64,000 nt of DNA from Lytechinus pictus. Its lineage: Eukaryota > Echinodermata > Echinoidea > Temnopleuroida > Toxopneustidae. Below, in pieces: positions 62,111 to 64,000 of this stretch; the first letter of the stretch is position 1, and the number at the start of each line of letters is the position of its first letter. The notes below the pieces were generated by a model. That model was given only the letters and a program-made list of their open reading frames with translations. It had not been told where the DNA came from and searched no databases. The stretch is from assembly GCF_037042905.1 (NCBI RefSeq), contig NC_087261.1, positions 14,520,217-14,584,216 on the forward strand. The letters run 5' to 3'. Made by a program: the position numbers and the translations under genes.

Positions 62111-63189
62111 TCATCATCATCATGATCAGTGGTGAATACTAAGACTAAAAATCTTTGCCTTCCTTTAATAATGATATTCCAATGTAGTCATATCTATTGA
62201 TATTAAGGGCTCCCAACATGCTAATTGTTACAGCCTGGATCATTGTCAACCCGGTCAACAAATTATGTATTATAGGCTTGTCTACAAACCCTCTTATGGT
62301 CCTCTTTAATGCATTGTAGCAATTCTGAGCTTTACCTTACTGATGCTTTTGGAGCTCTAAAATGTGCAAGCCTTCCTAGCCTTTCTCTAAAACTCTTGAC
62401 ATCTTCCGACACAACTTATGTCCATTGTTTCATTGAGGCAACTTGTGTCGGAAGAAGACATGGTTGACGGTGTGTTCTTGTTAAAGTCCTCTTGATTGGC
62501 ATACAGTCTCCTATGCTCGACTTGTCGGATTTCAGTACAGAGAGTTGTATGACTGTACAAAGTACATCTGCATGCCACTATTAACGTGATTAAAGTCAGC
62601 ATTCCTCCAGAAGAACATCCTTAGTCGTACCATAAAATGTTTATTCCTCTGGATAACCTCACAGTATACCCATGAGTAGCACATTGTGGCAAATAAATCC
62701 TGGAAGTGGTACACACTGTCTAATCAATGTTGGATGGTATTTGATGGTGATGTTAAGGATGTTCCATTATGTTGTGTCCTCTTGTTGGAAAGGCAATAAT
62801 CTGGCTTAGTCCTCCATCTGGTTTGTTCATTGTCTCACTGAGGAATTTCTGTTTATCATAAATATCAGGAAATTAATATTATTATTTTCATACGACTTAC
62901 TTAGAAACTATAGCTTTAATATTTGGAGATGGATGCCATAGGAGATTTATCAAAGAGGAAAGAACAGAACATGGATGCTTCATCGTGAAGCAGCAACTGG
63001 ATTCAGCAAGAACGTCTAATCTCGATTCCTGTATCTGAGAAAGATGCCTATAATGCACTTTAGGCCTTCATCATGAATTTATGGCTTTCATGTCGCTCGT
63101 ATAGGCAAATGCCCATTGTTACTCTTATTAAGCATGCCCAGAGATCTTGTGATCAAAGCAAGTACTCATATTCACCACCAAGACAAGTG
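62111..63189. other. Intergenic stretch with no recognised gene
   Basis: GC content and style resemble decayed retrotransposon sequence. An inverted pair AACTTGTGTCGGAAGA / TCTTCCGACACAACTT lies at about 62400-62456, making a short hairpin. Nothing else could be assigned. Confidence 0.4.
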
Positions 63190-63665
63190 ATGATGATGAT
63201 GGGTTCTTGTAAACGCCGGTATCCGCCACAGCTGGGCGCTCATGGCGCTTGCTCAAAAATAGGAAATATCTCACAAATTTCAATGTCTTCAAACAGTGCT
63301 TAGGATCATCATTCAGTTCAAGTACTGTCCTAGTAATGCTACAAGTGAGTTATTCTTGTATTGGGATAATGTTGGAGTGGGGAACAGAAAGGTCTTCAGG
63401 TAAGACTCAAAAGTTGATTGGGTCTCTGCTCTCCTGATAAATTGGGGAAGGCTATTCCACAACTTTGGTCCAGAGATGTAGAAGGCTCTGTCACCCCAGG
63501 TTGTGTGGCTGAGAGATTCCCTCAGCAATGCTTGAGCTGCTGATCTGAGACTGCGTGTTGGTCTATGCTGAGATAAGAGCTCTGAGATGTAGGGTGGAGA
63601 TTTATCGTTAAACGCTTTAAATACAAGGACCCCAAGTTGATAAGCTAATGGTGTGCTACAACATG
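63190..63665 (-). mobile_element. L2/CR1-group LINE 3' end fragment
   Basis: The - strand frame reads PPYISELL, RSLRSAAQALL, WGDRAFYISGPKLWNSLPQFIRR and SYLKTFLFP, then stops. This is the standard C-terminal signature of L2/CR1-type ORF2. The 3' UTR contains GAGCGCCCAGCTGTGGCGG and ends in a short (ATC)n tail near 63190. It is not collinear with the fragment at 61915-62110, so they are separate insertions. Confidence 0.8.
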
Positions 63666-64000
63666 GACCTATTACAATAGGTCCATGGCTACAAAGACCA
63701 AATATTCGAAGCTAATGGGCTTTTATTTGTACGGGTGTGACATCTTGTGCTGATCACTTGGCAATCCAGGAGTTGCTAGCGTGGACTATACTCGCAAGAA
63801 ACGCAAAGTCTCTACAAAGTCAAGAAGAGAGCAAGACCTGGATGGAAATAATGAAGCATTCAAGCAGTGGGATCTATGTAGAATGGACTCATCATTGTAC
63901 AATATGAGTGGGGTAACTGCTCATGACAAAAGTCAACATCAACCAAGCAAGAAGTGTAGGGAAGGTCATCATGGTTAATACACATAATCTATATGGAATT

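Noticed and set aside
61915-63665. One continuous LINE covering both fragments
   Set aside because: On the - strand the C-terminal signature precedes the N-terminal reverse transcriptase motif, so the fragments are not collinear.

Overview
This is metazoan nuclear DNA: split genes with GT/AG introns, large AT-rich introns, non-LTR retrotransposons, tRNA-derived SINEs and very many short inverted-repeat elements. No sign of a bacterial or organelle sequence was seen. The gene set (GAREM-type adaptor, PITHD1, tektin-2, DNAAF11/LRRC6) fits a bilaterian. The general look of the repeats suggests a marine deuterostome, most likely an echinoderm such as a sea urchin, but that placement is an impression and not proven here.

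Four protein-coding genes were assembled exon by exon from splice sites and family conservation. (1) The last two coding exons of a GAREM-like SAM-domain adaptor, + strand, 746-3463; the gene starts outside the window. (2) A complete six-exon PITHD1 on the - strand, 16229 to 11258, 207 aa. (3) A complete five-coding-exon tektin-2 (TEKT2) on the + strand, 28396-32013, 430 aa, with a possible noncoding first exon near 22.8 kb next to RFX X-box-like motifs. (4) A complete fifteen-coding-exon DNAAF11/LRRC6 on the - strand, 56379 to 35968, 446 aa. TEKT2 is a doublet-microtubule structural protein and DNAAF11 an outer/inner dynein-arm assembly factor, so the two lie tail to tail as a pair of motile-cilium genes.

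Between and inside the genes the window is dominated by mobile DNA. An L1/Tx1-like LINE (18.16-20.82 kb, frameshifted) and a CR1/L2-group LINE with an uninterrupted 702-codon frame (25.68-23.46 kb, - strand) lie between PITHD1 and TEKT2. Three further LINE fragments sit at 51.9-52.4, 61.9-62.1 and 63.2-63.7 kb. Two tRNA-derived SINEs (14.2-14.5 and 44.8-45.2 kb) share their 3' tail with the LINE fragment at 52 kb. Cut-and-paste remnants can be delimited by target-site duplications: TTAA elements, a TAA (Harbinger-like) MITE, TA (mariner/pogo-like) elements, and a hAT-like element with a perfect 8-bp duplication nested in a palindromic MITE.

The most unusual structures are a 1.6-kb element with perfect 17-bp terminal inverted repeats whose interior is almost entirely CCAACTGG/CCAGTTGG minisatellite (58957-60555); an alternating array of four palindromic MITEs just past the DNAAF11 stop codon (34877-35933); a MITE family whose longest copy carries several extra tandem units inside it (4.5-5.7 kb); and nested insertions that preserve relative insertion order. 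No new enzymatic or defence system was found; the novelty here is repeat biology.
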